Assembly (NCBI RefSeq): GCF_035917415.1
Contig: NZ_CP109073.1
Span: 3,246,501 to 3,310,500, forward strand
From: Streptomyces sp. NBC_01803
GTDB lineage: Bacteria; Actinomycetota; Actinomycetes; Streptomycetales; Streptomycetaceae
Length of the DNA stretch: 64,000 nt
Direction: 5' to 3'
Below the pieces are notes generated by a model. It was not told the DNA's origin. It was given only the letters and a program-made list of their open reading frames with translations, and searched no databases. Of this stretch, positions 45,676-54,278 are shown in pieces (positions within the stretch are counted from its first letter, which is position 1; each line of letters starts with the position of its first letter). Position numbers and translations under genes: made by a program.

Positions 45676-47138
45676 GAGGGCTGCCCCTCACGCTGACGAA
45701 CCCGCACCGGCCCGGTGACCACCACCGGCTCCGCCGTACCCCCGGTCCGGGGCGCGGCCCGCCGCGCGGTCTCCGGCTCCCGCTCCGTCCCGGCCTGCGG
45801 CGCCGTCGCGGCCTCCTGCTCCGTCCCGGCCTGCGGCGCCGGCTCCAGCCGGACGCGCGCGGGCACCCGCCGGTCCAGCGACAGCACCTCCAGTCGCGCG
45901 AACGAGCCGTCCGCCAGCTCCACCACGATCCGGTCCCCGGCCGCCGGGAACCGCCCGCAGTGGTCGATCACCAGACCGGCCACGGTCTCGAAGGCGTCGC
46001 TCTCCGGCAGTCGAACGCCCGTCGCCTCCGCCACCTCGTCCACCCGGCGGCTGGCGTCCACCAGCCACCCCTCGCCGTCCCGCTCCGCCATCGTCTCCAC
46101 GAGATCGCTCTCGTCGGCGATCTCCCCGACCAACTCTTCCGCGATGTCCTCCAGGGTGACGATCCCGGCCAGCCCGCCGTACTCGTCGAGGACCACGGCG
46201 AACTCCTCGGCCGCCGCCTGCATCTGCTCCACCGCGCCCGGCAGCGGCAGCGTGTCGGGCAGCAGCAGCGCCCGCCGCGCCAGCGGCCCCGCCCGGTGGC
46301 GGCCGATGCGCTCCGGGCTCATCCGCATCAGCTCCCGCACGCCGACGACCCCGACGATGTCGTCGATCCGGTCCCCGACCACCAGGTAGTGCGAGTGCCC
46401 GTGCGCCCCGATGAGCGCGACGACCTCGTCGGCCGGCGCGGAGGCCCGCACCGAGATCACGTCGACCCGGGGCACCATGACCTCGGCCAGGGTCCGCTCC
46501 GAGAAGCCGAGCGCGTGGTCCAGCAGCGTCGCCGTCGCATGCGGCAGGCGGCCGTGCTCGTGCGACTCGTCGATGAGATGTCCCAGCTCCTCCAACGTCG
46601 CGCCGTGGTGCAGCTCCTCCACCGGCTCGATGCCGACCCGGCGCAGCAGCCGGTTCGCGGACACGTCGAAGATCCGGACCAGCGGCCCGGCGGCCTTCAG
46701 ATACAGCAGCGTGGAGGAGGCCAGCGACTTGGCCAGCCGCTCGGGCACGGCGAGCGCCAGGTTCTTGGGGCCGAGCTCGCCCAGGACCATCTGGATGGCG
46801 GTGGCCAGCGCGAACGCCAGGACCAGCGCGACACCCGGGACGGCGCCGTCCGGCACGCCCAGCCCGCCCAGCGCGGGATCGATCAGCGCCGCGAGCGCCG
46901 GCTCCGCCAGGAAACCGACGATCAGACCCGTCACGGTGATGCCGAGCTGCGCGCCCGACAGCATGAACGACAGCCGCTCCTGCACCTTCATGGCGCGGGC
47001 GGCCCGTCGGTCACCGGCCGCCGCGTCCCGTCCGAGGGCCAGCCGGTCGGCGGCGACGAACGCGAACTCCTGGGCGACGAAATAGCCTGTGCCGGCCGTG
47101 AGGATCAGCACGGCGAGCAGGCCGAGTGCGGCACTCAA
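45672..47138 (-). CDS. CNNM/CBS-domain membrane protein (HlyC/CorC family), longer copy
   Basis: A 488-residue protein with a CNNM domain (TAGTGYFVAQEFAFVAADRLAL; SGAQLGITVTGLIVGFLAEP), a CBS pair (SHYLVVGDRIDDIVGVVGVREL; FAVVLDEYGGLAGIVTLEDIAEELVGEI), a CorC_HlyC domain (DAFETVAGLVIDHCGRFPAAGDR) and a Glu/Arg-rich tail. A TTG at 47138 is preferred as start because GAGGTGG stands 7 bases upstream and homology begins there; a GTG at 47168 adds ten residues. Proposed role is divalent-cation export or signalling. No M-box riboswitch is recognisable upstream. Confidence 0.88.
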   Translation of the reverse strand: MSAALGLLAVLILTAGTGYFVAQEFAFVAADRLALGRDAAAGDRRAARAMKVQERLSFMLSGAQLGITVTGLIVGFLAEPALAALIDPALGGLGVPDGAVPGVALVLAFALATAIQMVLGELGPKNLALAVPERLAKSLASSTLLYLKAAGPLVRIFDVSANRLLRRVGIEPVEELHHGATLEELGHLIDESHEHGRLPHATATLLDHALGFSERTLAEVMVPRVDVISVRASAPADEVVALIGAHGHSHYLVVGDRIDDIVGVVGVRELMRMSPERIGRHRAGPLARRALLLPDTLPLPGAVEQMQAAAEEFAVVLDEYGGLAGIVTLEDIAEELVGEIADESDLVETMAERDGEGWLVDASRRVDEVAEATGVRLPESDAFETVAGLVIDHCGRFPAAGDRIVVELADGSFARLEVLSLDRRVPARVRLEPAPQAGTEQEAATAPQAGTEREPETARRAAPRTGGTAEPVVVTGPVRVRQREGQPS

Positions 47139-47380
47139 CTGACACCACCTCGCCGTGTGCCGCGGCACGCAGAGTGCTGGCGAGGTGGTCCGGGACTATG
47201 CCCGTCAGGGTCCGTCGACTGGGCGGACACGGGGTCTCCTTCCGGAAGAAGCTGAGACATTCAACGTGTCTGAGCACGTCCGTGTTCCCAGGCTGTACCC
47301 GAAATCGCTCCCGTAACACCTGGCCGTCAGCCCGGATGGACGTCACTCACCCGCCGGTGAACGTCACCCCCCGCGCACGG

Positions 47381-48886
47381 TCAGCCGCGCACGCCCAGCC
47401 CCGCCATCCATGCCTCCACGTCGTCGGCTCGGCGCGGCAGCGCGGCCGACAGATTGCGGTTGCCGTCCTCGGTCACCAGGATGTCGTCCTCGATCCTGAC
47501 CCCGATCCCCCGGTACTCCGCGGGCACGGTCAGGTCGTCGGGCTGGAAGTACAGACCGGGCTCCACCGTCAGGCACATGCCCGGCTCCAGCGTCCCCTCG
47601 ACATACGTCTCGCGGCGCGCCGCCGCGCAGTCGTGCACGTCCATGCCGAGCATGTGGCCCGTGCCGTGCAGCGTCCAGCGCCGCTGGAGCCCCAGCTCCA
47701 GCACGCGCTCCACCGGGCCCTCCAGCAGGCCCCACTCGACCAGTCGCTCGGTCAGCACCCGTTGCGCCGCCTCGTGGAAGTCGCGGTACTTCGCGCCCGG
47801 CTTGACCGCCGCGATCCCCGCCTCCTGCGCCTCGTACACCGCGTCGTAGATCCGCCGCTGCAACGGGCTGAACCGGCCGGTGACCGGCAGGGTGCGCGTG
47901 ACGTCGGCCGTGTACAGCTCGGTGGTCTCCACGCCCGCGTCCAGCAGCAGCAGGTCGCCGGGCCGCACCGGGCCGTCGTTGCGCACCCAGTGCAGGGTGG
48001 TGGCGTGCGGGCCGGCGGCGCAGATCGAGCCGTAGCCGACGTCGTTGCCCTCGACGCGGGCGCGCAGGAAGAACGTGCCCTCGATGTACCGCTCCGAGGT
48101 GGCCCGCGCCTTGTCCAGCACGCGCACCACGTCCTCGAAGCCGCGCGCCGTCGACTCACAGGCGCGGGTCAGCTCGGCGATCTCGAAGTCGTCCTTGATC
48201 AGCCGCATCTCGGAGAGGAAGACGCGCAGCTCCGCGTCCCGCTCGGCGGTGACCTTGTCGGTCAGCGCGGCCTCGACGGTGGCGTCGTGCGAGCGGACGA
48301 CCCGGACCGGGCCGGTGGCCTCCTTGAGCAGGTCCGGAACGGTGCGGACGTCCTCGACCGGCAGACCGTAGAGCCGCGCGGCCTCGCTCGGGCTGTTCCG
48401 CCGGCCGACCCACAGCTCGCCCTGGCCGCTCAGCCAGAACTCGCCGGACTCGCGATCGGAGCGGGGCAGCAGATAGAGCGTGGCCTCGTGGCCGCTCTGG
48501 CCCGTGGGCTCCAGGATCAGCACGCCGTTCTCGCTCTGGTCCCCGGTCAGGTACGCGTACTCGACGCCGGCGCGGAACGGGTAGTCCGTGTCGTTGGAGC
48601 GGGTCTTGAGCCGGCCGGCCGGGACGACCAGGCGCTCGCCGGGGAAGCGGGCGGAGAGCTCGGCGCGGCGGCGCGCGGTGTGCCCGGCCTGCGGGACGGG
48701 CTCCAGGTCGCGCCGCTCGGTGTCCGCCCAGCCCTGCTTCATGTTCTCGGCGAGCTCGTCCGACACCAGGGGGGTGACGCCGTTCTTGCGCTCCTCGCGC
48801 CCGGCTGGCCCCTCCGCGGTCTCCTGCGTCCCCTCGGCCTCGGCGTCCCGCGCCTCCCGCACTTCCGTCCGCTGCTCTTCGGCCAC
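47381..48886 (-). CDS. pepP: Xaa-Pro aminopeptidase (M24B)
   Basis: A 501-residue cytoplasmic metallopeptidase that removes N-terminal residues before proline. The N-terminal AMP_N domain (FRAGVEYAYLTGDQSENGVLIL) precedes the pita-bread catalytic domain with metal ligands in LLLLDAGVE/YTADVTRT (two Asp), GTGHMLGMDVHD (His), LTVEPGLYF (Glu) and GVRIEDDILVT (Glu). GTG 48886 is chosen because AGGAGG lies six bases upstream; the frame stays open 18 more codons. It is transcribed alone, with the divergent-free interval 48887-49067 behind it. Confidence 0.93.
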   Translation of the reverse strand: MAEEQRTEVREARDAEAEGTQETAEGPAGREERKNGVTPLVSDELAENMKQGWADTERRDLEPVPQAGHTARRRAELSARFPGERLVVPAGRLKTRSNDTDYPFRAGVEYAYLTGDQSENGVLILEPTGQSGHEATLYLLPRSDRESGEFWLSGQGELWVGRRNSPSEAARLYGLPVEDVRTVPDLLKEATGPVRVVRSHDATVEAALTDKVTAERDAELRVFLSEMRLIKDDFEIAELTRACESTARGFEDVVRVLDKARATSERYIEGTFFLRARVEGNDVGYGSICAAGPHATTLHWVRNDGPVRPGDLLLLDAGVETTELYTADVTRTLPVTGRFSPLQRRIYDAVYEAQEAGIAAVKPGAKYRDFHEAAQRVLTERLVEWGLLEGPVERVLELGLQRRWTLHGTGHMLGMDVHDCAAARRETYVEGTLEPGMCLTVEPGLYFQPDDLTVPAEYRGIGVRIEDDILVTEDGNRNLSAALPRRADDVEAWMAGLGVRG

Positions 48887-49067
48887 GTCGCGCCTCCTCG
48901 CATGCTCACCGGCTGACCGGTCGGGAACCGGCGCTTCCATCGTAGGTGCGAGGCCACGCCCGGGAACAGCGCCTTACCGGCTGTCACCGACGCTCACGGC
49001 ACCCCGCGGCACGGCGCCGCACGGCACGGCACCCCACGGCACGGCAACGCACGGCCCCCGCGGCATC

Positions 49068-50471
49068 TCACAGGAAGCGGGCGGCCAGCAGCACGACGTC
49101 CTCGGCGCTGTCCGGGCCATCCGGCGCGTCGATGTCGGGCAACACGGTGTGCAGGATGTGGTCGACGAGCGCCTCGGGATCGGCCCGTTCGGCGGGCGTC
49201 GCGCTGAGCGCGGCGTCCCGGAGGCGGGCGAGCGCCAGGTCCAGCGGCTCGCCGGTGCGGTGCAGCAGTCCGTCGCTGTAGAGCAGGACCGTTTCTCCCT
49301 GCTCGACCCGCGCCTGGACGCTGGGCGCCTCCCAGCAGGCCAGCATGTTCAGCGGCGCGGACAGTGTCGTCTCGGCGAAGTCCACCCGGCCGACGCCGAT
49401 CACCAGCGGCGGCGGATGCCCGGCCGAGGCCAGCACGATCCGGCGGGCGGCCGGTTCCGCGTAGCCGAACACGGCGGTGGCCGAGCGGCCCGGCTCGGTC
49501 AGCCGCAGCAGCAGCTCCAGGTCGGAGAGGACCGCGACCGGGTCCTCGCCCTCCATCACCGCGTACGCCCGCAGCCCCGCGCGCAGCCGCCCCATCGCGG
49601 CAAGCGCGGTCGGCCCGGCGTCCGAGGTGCCGCCGACGGCCAGCGCCAGGGCGCTGTCGGGCAGCGCGAGCGCGTCGTAGAAGTCGCCGCCGCCGCGCGG
49701 CCCGGTCCGGTGCCGGACGGCCAGCGCGACACCGGGGATGAACGGCAGCCGGCCGGGCAGCAGCCCCTCATGCACGGCGCGCACGGCCGCCGTGGCGCGG
49801 GTGAGCTCCAGCCGGTTGGCGATGTGCTGGGTGGCCTGCCGCAGATAGAGGGCGAGGAGGTGGCGTTGTCTCGGGTCGGGCTGGCCCGGCTCGTCGTACA
49901 GCCACACCGCCGTCCCCAGCCGGCCCGGGGCCTCGGCGGTGAGCGGAACGGCGTAGCTGGCGGCGAAGCCGAGCCGCGCCGCGACCTCGCGGTGGCGGGG
50001 ATCGACCGCGTCCTCGCGGGCGATGTCGCGGTGCACCACCTCGGCCGGCTCGCCGCGCGCGTCGCGCGGCACGTCCAGGCCGCTGGGCACGGTCTCCAGG
50101 TGGCCGAGGTCGGCGCGGCCGAGGCCCAGGCCCGCGAGCCGCTCCGGGCCGAGGCCGTCGGTGGGGCGCAGGGAGACGAGGCCCCGGCGAGCGCCGACCA
50201 GGCCGGCCCCCGCGCGGAGCGTCTCGTCCAGCGCGTCGGTGAGGGAGCGGGTGCGGCCCAGCCGCTCGCTGAGGGCGTGCAGGGTGGTGAGGTCGGACAT
50301 CCAGGAGGCGAGCTGGTCCTGCGTGCCGCCCGGCAGCCGGGCGCTCGGCCGGCCGCCGGGCCGCCGCTCGCGTCCGTCCGTCCGGTCGTCGTCGGCGGGC
50401 GGGGAAGTCTGCGGCACCGTGGCGAGAGGATGGTGGATTCCAGCCACTTTTGGCGGGGGCAAGGTACTCAT
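49068..50471 (-). CDS. GAF-PP2C (SpoIIE-type) protein phosphatase
   Basis: A 467-residue phosphatase. A GAF domain (about 70-225) is followed by the SpoIIE/PP2C domain with ALAVRHRTGPRGGGDFYDAL (first metal Asp), LASAGHPPPLVIG, LLYSDGLLHRTG and SAEDVVLLAARFL (second metal Asp). These phosphatases dephosphorylate anti-anti-sigma (STAS) proteins in partner-switching networks. ATG 50471 is the start; the frame is open far upstream but not conserved. Two GHKL ATPases (34496 and 52810) elsewhere in the window are of the kinase type that opposes such phosphatases, although pairing is unproven. Confidence 0.88.
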   Translation of the reverse strand: MSTLPPPKVAGIHHPLATVPQTSPPADDDRTDGRERRPGGRPSARLPGGTQDQLASWMSDLTTLHALSERLGRTRSLTDALDETLRAGAGLVGARRGLVSLRPTDGLGPERLAGLGLGRADLGHLETVPSGLDVPRDARGEPAEVVHRDIAREDAVDPRHREVAARLGFAASYAVPLTAEAPGRLGTAVWLYDEPGQPDPRQRHLLALYLRQATQHIANRLELTRATAAVRAVHEGLLPGRLPFIPGVALAVRHRTGPRGGGDFYDALALPDSALALAVGGTSDAGPTALAAMGRLRAGLRAYAVMEGEDPVAVLSDLELLLRLTEPGRSATAVFGYAEPAARRIVLASAGHPPPLVIGVGRVDFAETTLSAPLNMLACWEAPSVQARVEQGETVLLYSDGLLHRTGEPLDLALARLRDAALSATPAERADPEALVDHILHTVLPDIDAPDGPDSAEDVVLLAARFL

Positions 50472-50591
50472 GTGTGAGGCGAACCCCCTAGTGACGTGCG
50501 TCGCGATGGGATCATCCACGGGTATGGGTGCGCAGGCGGATGTCCAGTATTGTCCTGCCGTGATGGATGATGCCCAGGTGATCCGTGCGTT

Positions 50592-50615
50592 CCAGGTCCG
50601 ACAGGCCGGACCTGG
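50592..50615. other. Stem-loop CCAGGTCCG-N6-CGGACCTGG in the divergent spacer
   Basis: A perfect 9-base inverted repeat with a six-base loop in the 384-base interval between the phosphatase and the prim-pol-like gene (50472-50855). The interval has no supported gene. The stem could be an operator or a transcript element for either divergent gene. A half-matching parS-like GTTCCACGTGG is also present at 50810. Confidence 0.5.
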
Positions 50616-50855
50616 GCGACTTTGGCGGAAAAGAGGCGACGAGCCGCCGGGCGCACGATCGACTGGACATTCCCGGCGGCGGATCGAGCCGGGTGGGCTG
50701 GGTACATATCGGAACGGATCGTTGAGTTTGGACGACCGGCCCGAAAGCGGCCAGGCCCTGCGCGCCCGCCGCTCCTCGCCAGCGCGACCCGCTACGTACG
50801 GTGATCTGAGTTCCACGTGGTGTGACTGACCCGCGAAGGAAGGGAACAAGCGCCG

Positions 50856-51545
50856 ATGCGCGAGATCCTCGGAGAGCGACGACGCAAGAACGGTAAGGGT
50901 GACGGCAAGAGCGACGATCGGGCCTGGGCGGTGCGCGGCGCCGCGTTGACCGTTGCCCGGCGGTGGCGGTGGCCCGTTCTGCCGGGTGCCGAGATGCGCG
51001 CGGACGGCCGCTGCGGCTGTCCGCGGACGGACTGCGCGGTGCCGGGGGCCCACCCCCTGGATCCGGGCCTGCTGGCCGCCACGACGGACGTGCGCATGGT
51101 GAGCTGGTGGTGGACGGAGCGCCCACGGGCGCCGATCGTCATGGCCACGGGGGGCCGGGCGCCGTGCGCGCTGAGCCTGCCCGCCGCGGTCGGCCCGACG
51201 GCGCTGGCCGAGCTGGACCGCGCGGGCGTCCGCGCCGGCCCGGTGGTGGCGGCGCCGACCCGGTGGCTGCTGCTGGTCGAGCCGTACGAGCTGCCCGAGC
51301 TGGGCGAGCTGCTGAGCGTGCGGAACGAGGTGCCCAGCTCCCTGCGCTTCCACGGGGTGGGCGGCTATGTGCCGCTGCCGCCCTCGCGGACGGGGGCCGG
51401 GACGGTGGACTGGGCGCGCGAGCCGCAGACGGAGCGGCGCGGCGGGCGGCGGGCGGTGGCGCTGCCACGGGCCGCCGAGCTGCTGGACGTCCTGGTGGAG
51501 GCGGGCCTCAGCGCCCCTGACCAGGGCAGCCGACTGTCCTACTGA
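50856..51545 (+). CDS. Prim-pol-like protein (bifunctional primase/polymerase N-terminal domain), probably inactive
   Basis: A 229-residue stand-alone protein related to the primase/polymerase domain of mobile-element replicases. AVRGAALTVARRWRWPVLPG, RCGCPRTDCAVPGAHPL (metal-binding Cys/His segment) and SWWWTERPRAPIVMATGG follow the family order. The acidic pair that normally follows the TG motif (DxD) is not visible: the corresponding stretch reads ALSLPAAVG. Most likely it is the Streptomyces-specific single-domain version with a non-catalytic or nucleic-acid-binding role. No replication gene is adjacent. Confidence 0.75.
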   Translation: MREILGERRRKNGKGDGKSDDRAWAVRGAALTVARRWRWPVLPGAEMRADGRCGCPRTDCAVPGAHPLDPGLLAATTDVRMVSWWWTERPRAPIVMATGGRAPCALSLPAAVGPTALAELDRAGVRAGPVVAAPTRWLLLVEPYELPELGELLSVRNEVPSSLRFHGVGGYVPLPPSRTGAGTVDWAREPQTERRGGRRAVALPRAAELLDVLVEAGLSAPDQGSRLSY

Positions 51546-51782
51546 GCCGTGGCGGGCCGCGCGGGGTCGTGTCCGGTCCGCGCGGACGCGGGCCGACCCG
51601 GGCGCGGACATGGACGGACCCGATCGCTGGCGACGGGGGATGCACCAGCGACCGGGCCCACCTCAGAAGGTAACAACTCATCGGGGATTCGCAAATCCCG
51701 CGTGCCGACCCAACGGCCTGATATGGCGTCAGACGGGGGGAGTTGTGACCGGAATCACTGCCTCCGCCCCGGTGGCGCCGCG

Positions 51783-52760
51783 TCAGTTCAGCGTGATCTG
51801 CCGGTTGGTGAGGCCACTGCGCGCGCGGCGCTCGTCCACGGTCAACGGCGCGGTGGCCGCCAGGGCCTCGGCCAGCCGCTCGCCGAAGGCGGTGGCCGGC
51901 TTCTCGCATTCCTCGGCGCCCATGGCGGTCGGCAGGTCCCACACCGGAACGGTCAGCCCGTGTGCCCGGAAGGAGCCCACCAGCCGGGTCCCCTCGCCCA
52001 GGCCGGCGGTGCCCGCCGCGTGCAGCCGGGCGAGCGCGTCCAGCAGGGCCTCCTCGGGGTGCGGCATCACCCAGCGCAGGTGGTTCTTCTCCGGGGTCCG
52101 GCACCAGTAGGCGGCGGTCACCCCGTCGAGCCGGGCGGTGGGGGTGACGGCGGCGTTGGCCCGTTCCAGCGAGGCGGTCACCTCGGGCGTGGCCTGCCGC
52201 GCGTCGTCCAACCAGAACTCGAAGCCCTCGTGGATCTCCGGCTCGAACGGCGCGTCCGGGTCGAGCAGGTCCTGCAGACGCGGCCCGTCCGGCGCGGTGC
52301 GCTCGGCGGCGACCGGGCTGCCGGGCGGCGCCGTCAGCGCGCGCGTGAGCACGTCGGCGAGGTCGCGGCTGAGGTCGCCGGTGGCCGTGTCGTTCTGCAG
52401 TGCGAGCAGCACGGCCCCGTCGTCGCGGCGCAGCGCGGGCCACGCCATGGGCAGCACGGTGCCCAGCGTCAGCGAGGGAACGTCCTCCGGCAGGCCGTCG
52501 CGCGGCGCCAGCCGCACGGTCGCGGCCGGTACCAGCTCACGCAGCGCCACCCAGTCGCACTCGGCGGGCAGGCCCTCGAACGGGCGGCGGACCAGCTCGG
52601 TGGCCGCCTGGGCGGCGGCCCTGCCGTGACACGCCTTGTAGCGGCGGTCCGAACCACACGGACACGGCTCCCTGGCGCCGACGACCGGGATCTCGCCGTC
52701 GGCGGTGCGCGGCGTGGCCGCGGCGCTGGTCGGAGGACGAAGGCGGCGCTTTTTGGCCAT
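51783..52760 (-). CDS. SEC-C zinc-motif protein, DUF5926-type
   Basis: A 325-residue protein. A basic N-terminus (AKKRRLRPP) precedes EPCPCGSDRRYKACHG, a complete SEC-C zinc motif (CxCxnCH) like that at the SecA C-terminus. The rest is a conserved actinobacterial domain (LTLGTVLPMAWPALRRDDG; FEFWLDDARQATPEVTASLERAN; WVMPHPEEALLDALARLHA) with no known activity. A 238-base spacer separates its 3' end from the convergent prim-pol-like gene. Role unknown; the zinc motif suggests protein or ribosome binding. Confidence 0.85.
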   Translation of the reverse strand: MAKKRRLRPPTSAAATPRTADGEIPVVGAREPCPCGSDRRYKACHGRAAAQAATELVRRPFEGLPAECDWVALRELVPAATVRLAPRDGLPEDVPSLTLGTVLPMAWPALRRDDGAVLLALQNDTATGDLSRDLADVLTRALTAPPGSPVAAERTAPDGPRLQDLLDPDAPFEPEIHEGFEFWLDDARQATPEVTASLERANAAVTPTARLDGVTAAYWCRTPEKNHLRWVMPHPEEALLDALARLHAAGTAGLGEGTRLVGSFRAHGLTVPVWDLPTAMGAEECEKPATAFGERLAEALAATAPLTVDERRARSGLTNRQITLN

Positions 52761-52809
52761 ACTGGGCGGATCTCCTGCGTGCGTAAGGCGGTACGGATGT
52801 GCGGCGAGC

Positions 52810-53244
52810 CTAACCGCCCTGCCCGCCGAGCACCGCCCATACGGTCACCGCTCCGGTGGCCTCCGTCTCCCGCACTCCCCACGCCCGGGACAGCGTGGTG
52901 ATGATCGTCAGCCCGCGTCCGCCCCGGGCGGTCACCGAGGGCGACGACGGCAGGGGCCGCGTCGGGCCGCCACCGTCCGTCACCGCGATCGTGACCGATC
53001 CATCGCCGCCCTGACTCCAGGCGGCGCGGATCTCCTGACCTTCGTCCAATGGCCGCGCGTGACGGCAGGAATTACTGAGCAACTCGGAAAGAATCAATAT
53101 CGCGTCATCAACAAGCGATTCTCGCGTACCGCTTTCGCGCAATTCCGCGCGCAATCGCCGCCTCGCCATCCCCACGCCTGACGGGCCGTGGGGCACCGAC
53201 ATGGACGACGACGTCGGTACCTGTTGTGTGACCACCAACGCCAC
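52810..53244 (-). CDS. Serine-kinase-type ATPase (HATPase_c_2)
   Basis: A 144-residue GHKL domain starting at GTG 53244. AILILSELLSNSCRHARP is the N box, VTDGGGPTRP the G1 box and ARGGRGLTIITTLSRAWG the G2 box. It is one of the many free-standing anti-sigma-kinase-like ATPases of Streptomyces. The leader up to about residue 20 (VVTQQVPTSSS) is unconserved. It lies 49 bases upstream of the SEC-C gene in the same direction and may share its transcript. Partner unknown. Confidence 0.85.
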   Translation of the reverse strand: MALVVTQQVPTSSSMSVPHGPSGVGMARRRLRAELRESGTRESLVDDAILILSELLSNSCRHARPLDEGQEIRAAWSQGGDGSVTIAVTDGGGPTRPLPSSPSVTARGGRGLTIITTLSRAWGVRETEATGAVTVWAVLGGQGG

Positions 53245-53399
53245 CCCCGAGACCTCCTTTGCCCCACGCCATGGGATTGGTGCCCTGCGCGCACACGGCG
53301 GAAACCGGACGTGCGGGATCCGTTGACGCAGTCGTAATGATCGGATACGAAGCGAATGCGCCGGGGCACGCGGTGTGAGAATTTTCCGTGATTCAGGGG

Positions 53400-54188
53400 T
53401 CAGTCGTGCCGCGAGAGTTGTTCACGGACCGTACGCGGACGATTGGTGATCACCGCGTCCACACCGAGTTCCGCGCACAGCTTCACGTCCGCCGGGTCGT
53501 CCACGGTCCACACGTGTACCTCGTGGCCCGCGCGGTGCGCGCGGGCCACGTACTCCGGGTCGCGGCGCAGGATGCGGATGCCGGGGCCGGCGATGCCGTT
53601 GCCCGGGGGCAGCCGTCCCGAGCGGTGACGCGGCAGCAGGAACTGCATGAGGAACACCGTCGGCACGTCCGGCGCGGCGAGGCGGACGCGGCGCAGCGAG
53701 CGTGCCGAGAAGCTCATGACCCGCACCTGGCCCGGCAGCGGGTGGCGTTCGAGCAGCCGCAGCAGCCGTTCCTCCACCTGGCCCGCCCAGCGGGTGGGGT
53801 GCTTGGTCTCGATCGCCAGGTCCACCGGGCGGCCGGCGTCGGCGACCAGTCGCAGCAGCCGTTCCAGCGTCAGCACGGTGGTGCGCTCCGGATCGGCCGA
53901 GTCCGGGGTCTCGGCCCGGTCTGCGGGCGCCTTCCACGAGCCGAAGTCCAACTCGGCGAGCTGCGCCAGCTCCAGGGCGGAGACGGCGCCGCGGCCGTTG
54001 GACGTGCGATTGACGCGGCGGTCGTGCACGCAGACCAGATGCCCGTCGGCGGTGAGCCGCACATCGCACTCCAGGCCGTCCGCGCCGTCCTCGATCGCCT
54101 TGCGGTACGCGGCCAGGCTGTGTTCCGGGGCGTCCTCGGAGGCGCCGCGGTGCGCGATGACCCGTATGGGCTTGCGGTCGGCATTCAC
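53400..54188 (-). CDS. Glycerophosphodiester phosphodiesterase
   Basis: A 262-residue cytoplasmic GDPD. VIAHRGASEDAPEHSLAAYRKA (catalytic HRG and EHS), DGLECDVRLTADGHLVCVHD (metal-binding E-x-D and second catalytic His) and AIETKHP are diagnostic. The C-terminal VWTVDDPADVKLCAELGVDAVITNRP closes the TIM barrel. It hydrolyses glycerophosphodiesters to glycerol 3-phosphate and an alcohol. No signal peptide is present. GTG 54188 is chosen because homology starts at once; the frame is open far upstream, antiparallel to the protease gene. Confidence 0.92.
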   Translation of the reverse strand: MNADRKPIRVIAHRGASEDAPEHSLAAYRKAIEDGADGLECDVRLTADGHLVCVHDRRVNRTSNGRGAVSALELAQLAELDFGSWKAPADRAETPDSADPERTTVLTLERLLRLVADAGRPVDLAIETKHPTRWAGQVEERLLRLLERHPLPGQVRVMSFSARSLRRVRLAAPDVPTVFLMQFLLPRHRSGRLPPGNGIAGPGIRILRRDPEYVARAHRAGHEVHVWTVDDPADVKLCAELGVDAVITNRPRTVREQLSRHD

Positions 54189-54278
54189 CGCGTCATGGTG
54201 CCACGCGGGTTTATGTGCGTCTGACAGATCATGGGAAAGACTGCCCGCATACCCTGTCGTGCACCTGAGGAGAGAGTT

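Noticed and set aside
47139..47380. M-box (Mg2+) riboswitch ahead of the CBS/CNNM genes
   Set aside because: No conserved M-box core could be found by eye in the leader; only ordinary GC-rich sequence is seen.
50810..50823. Third parS site (GTTCCACGTGGTGT)
   Set aside because: Only ten of fourteen bases match either orientation of the consensus; three of the last four are wrong, so ParB binding is doubtful.
49068..51611. PP2C phosphatase extended by 380 residues upstream
   Set aside because: The upstream part is compositionally noisy and antiparallel to the prim-pol-like gene; phosphatase homology starts after 50471.
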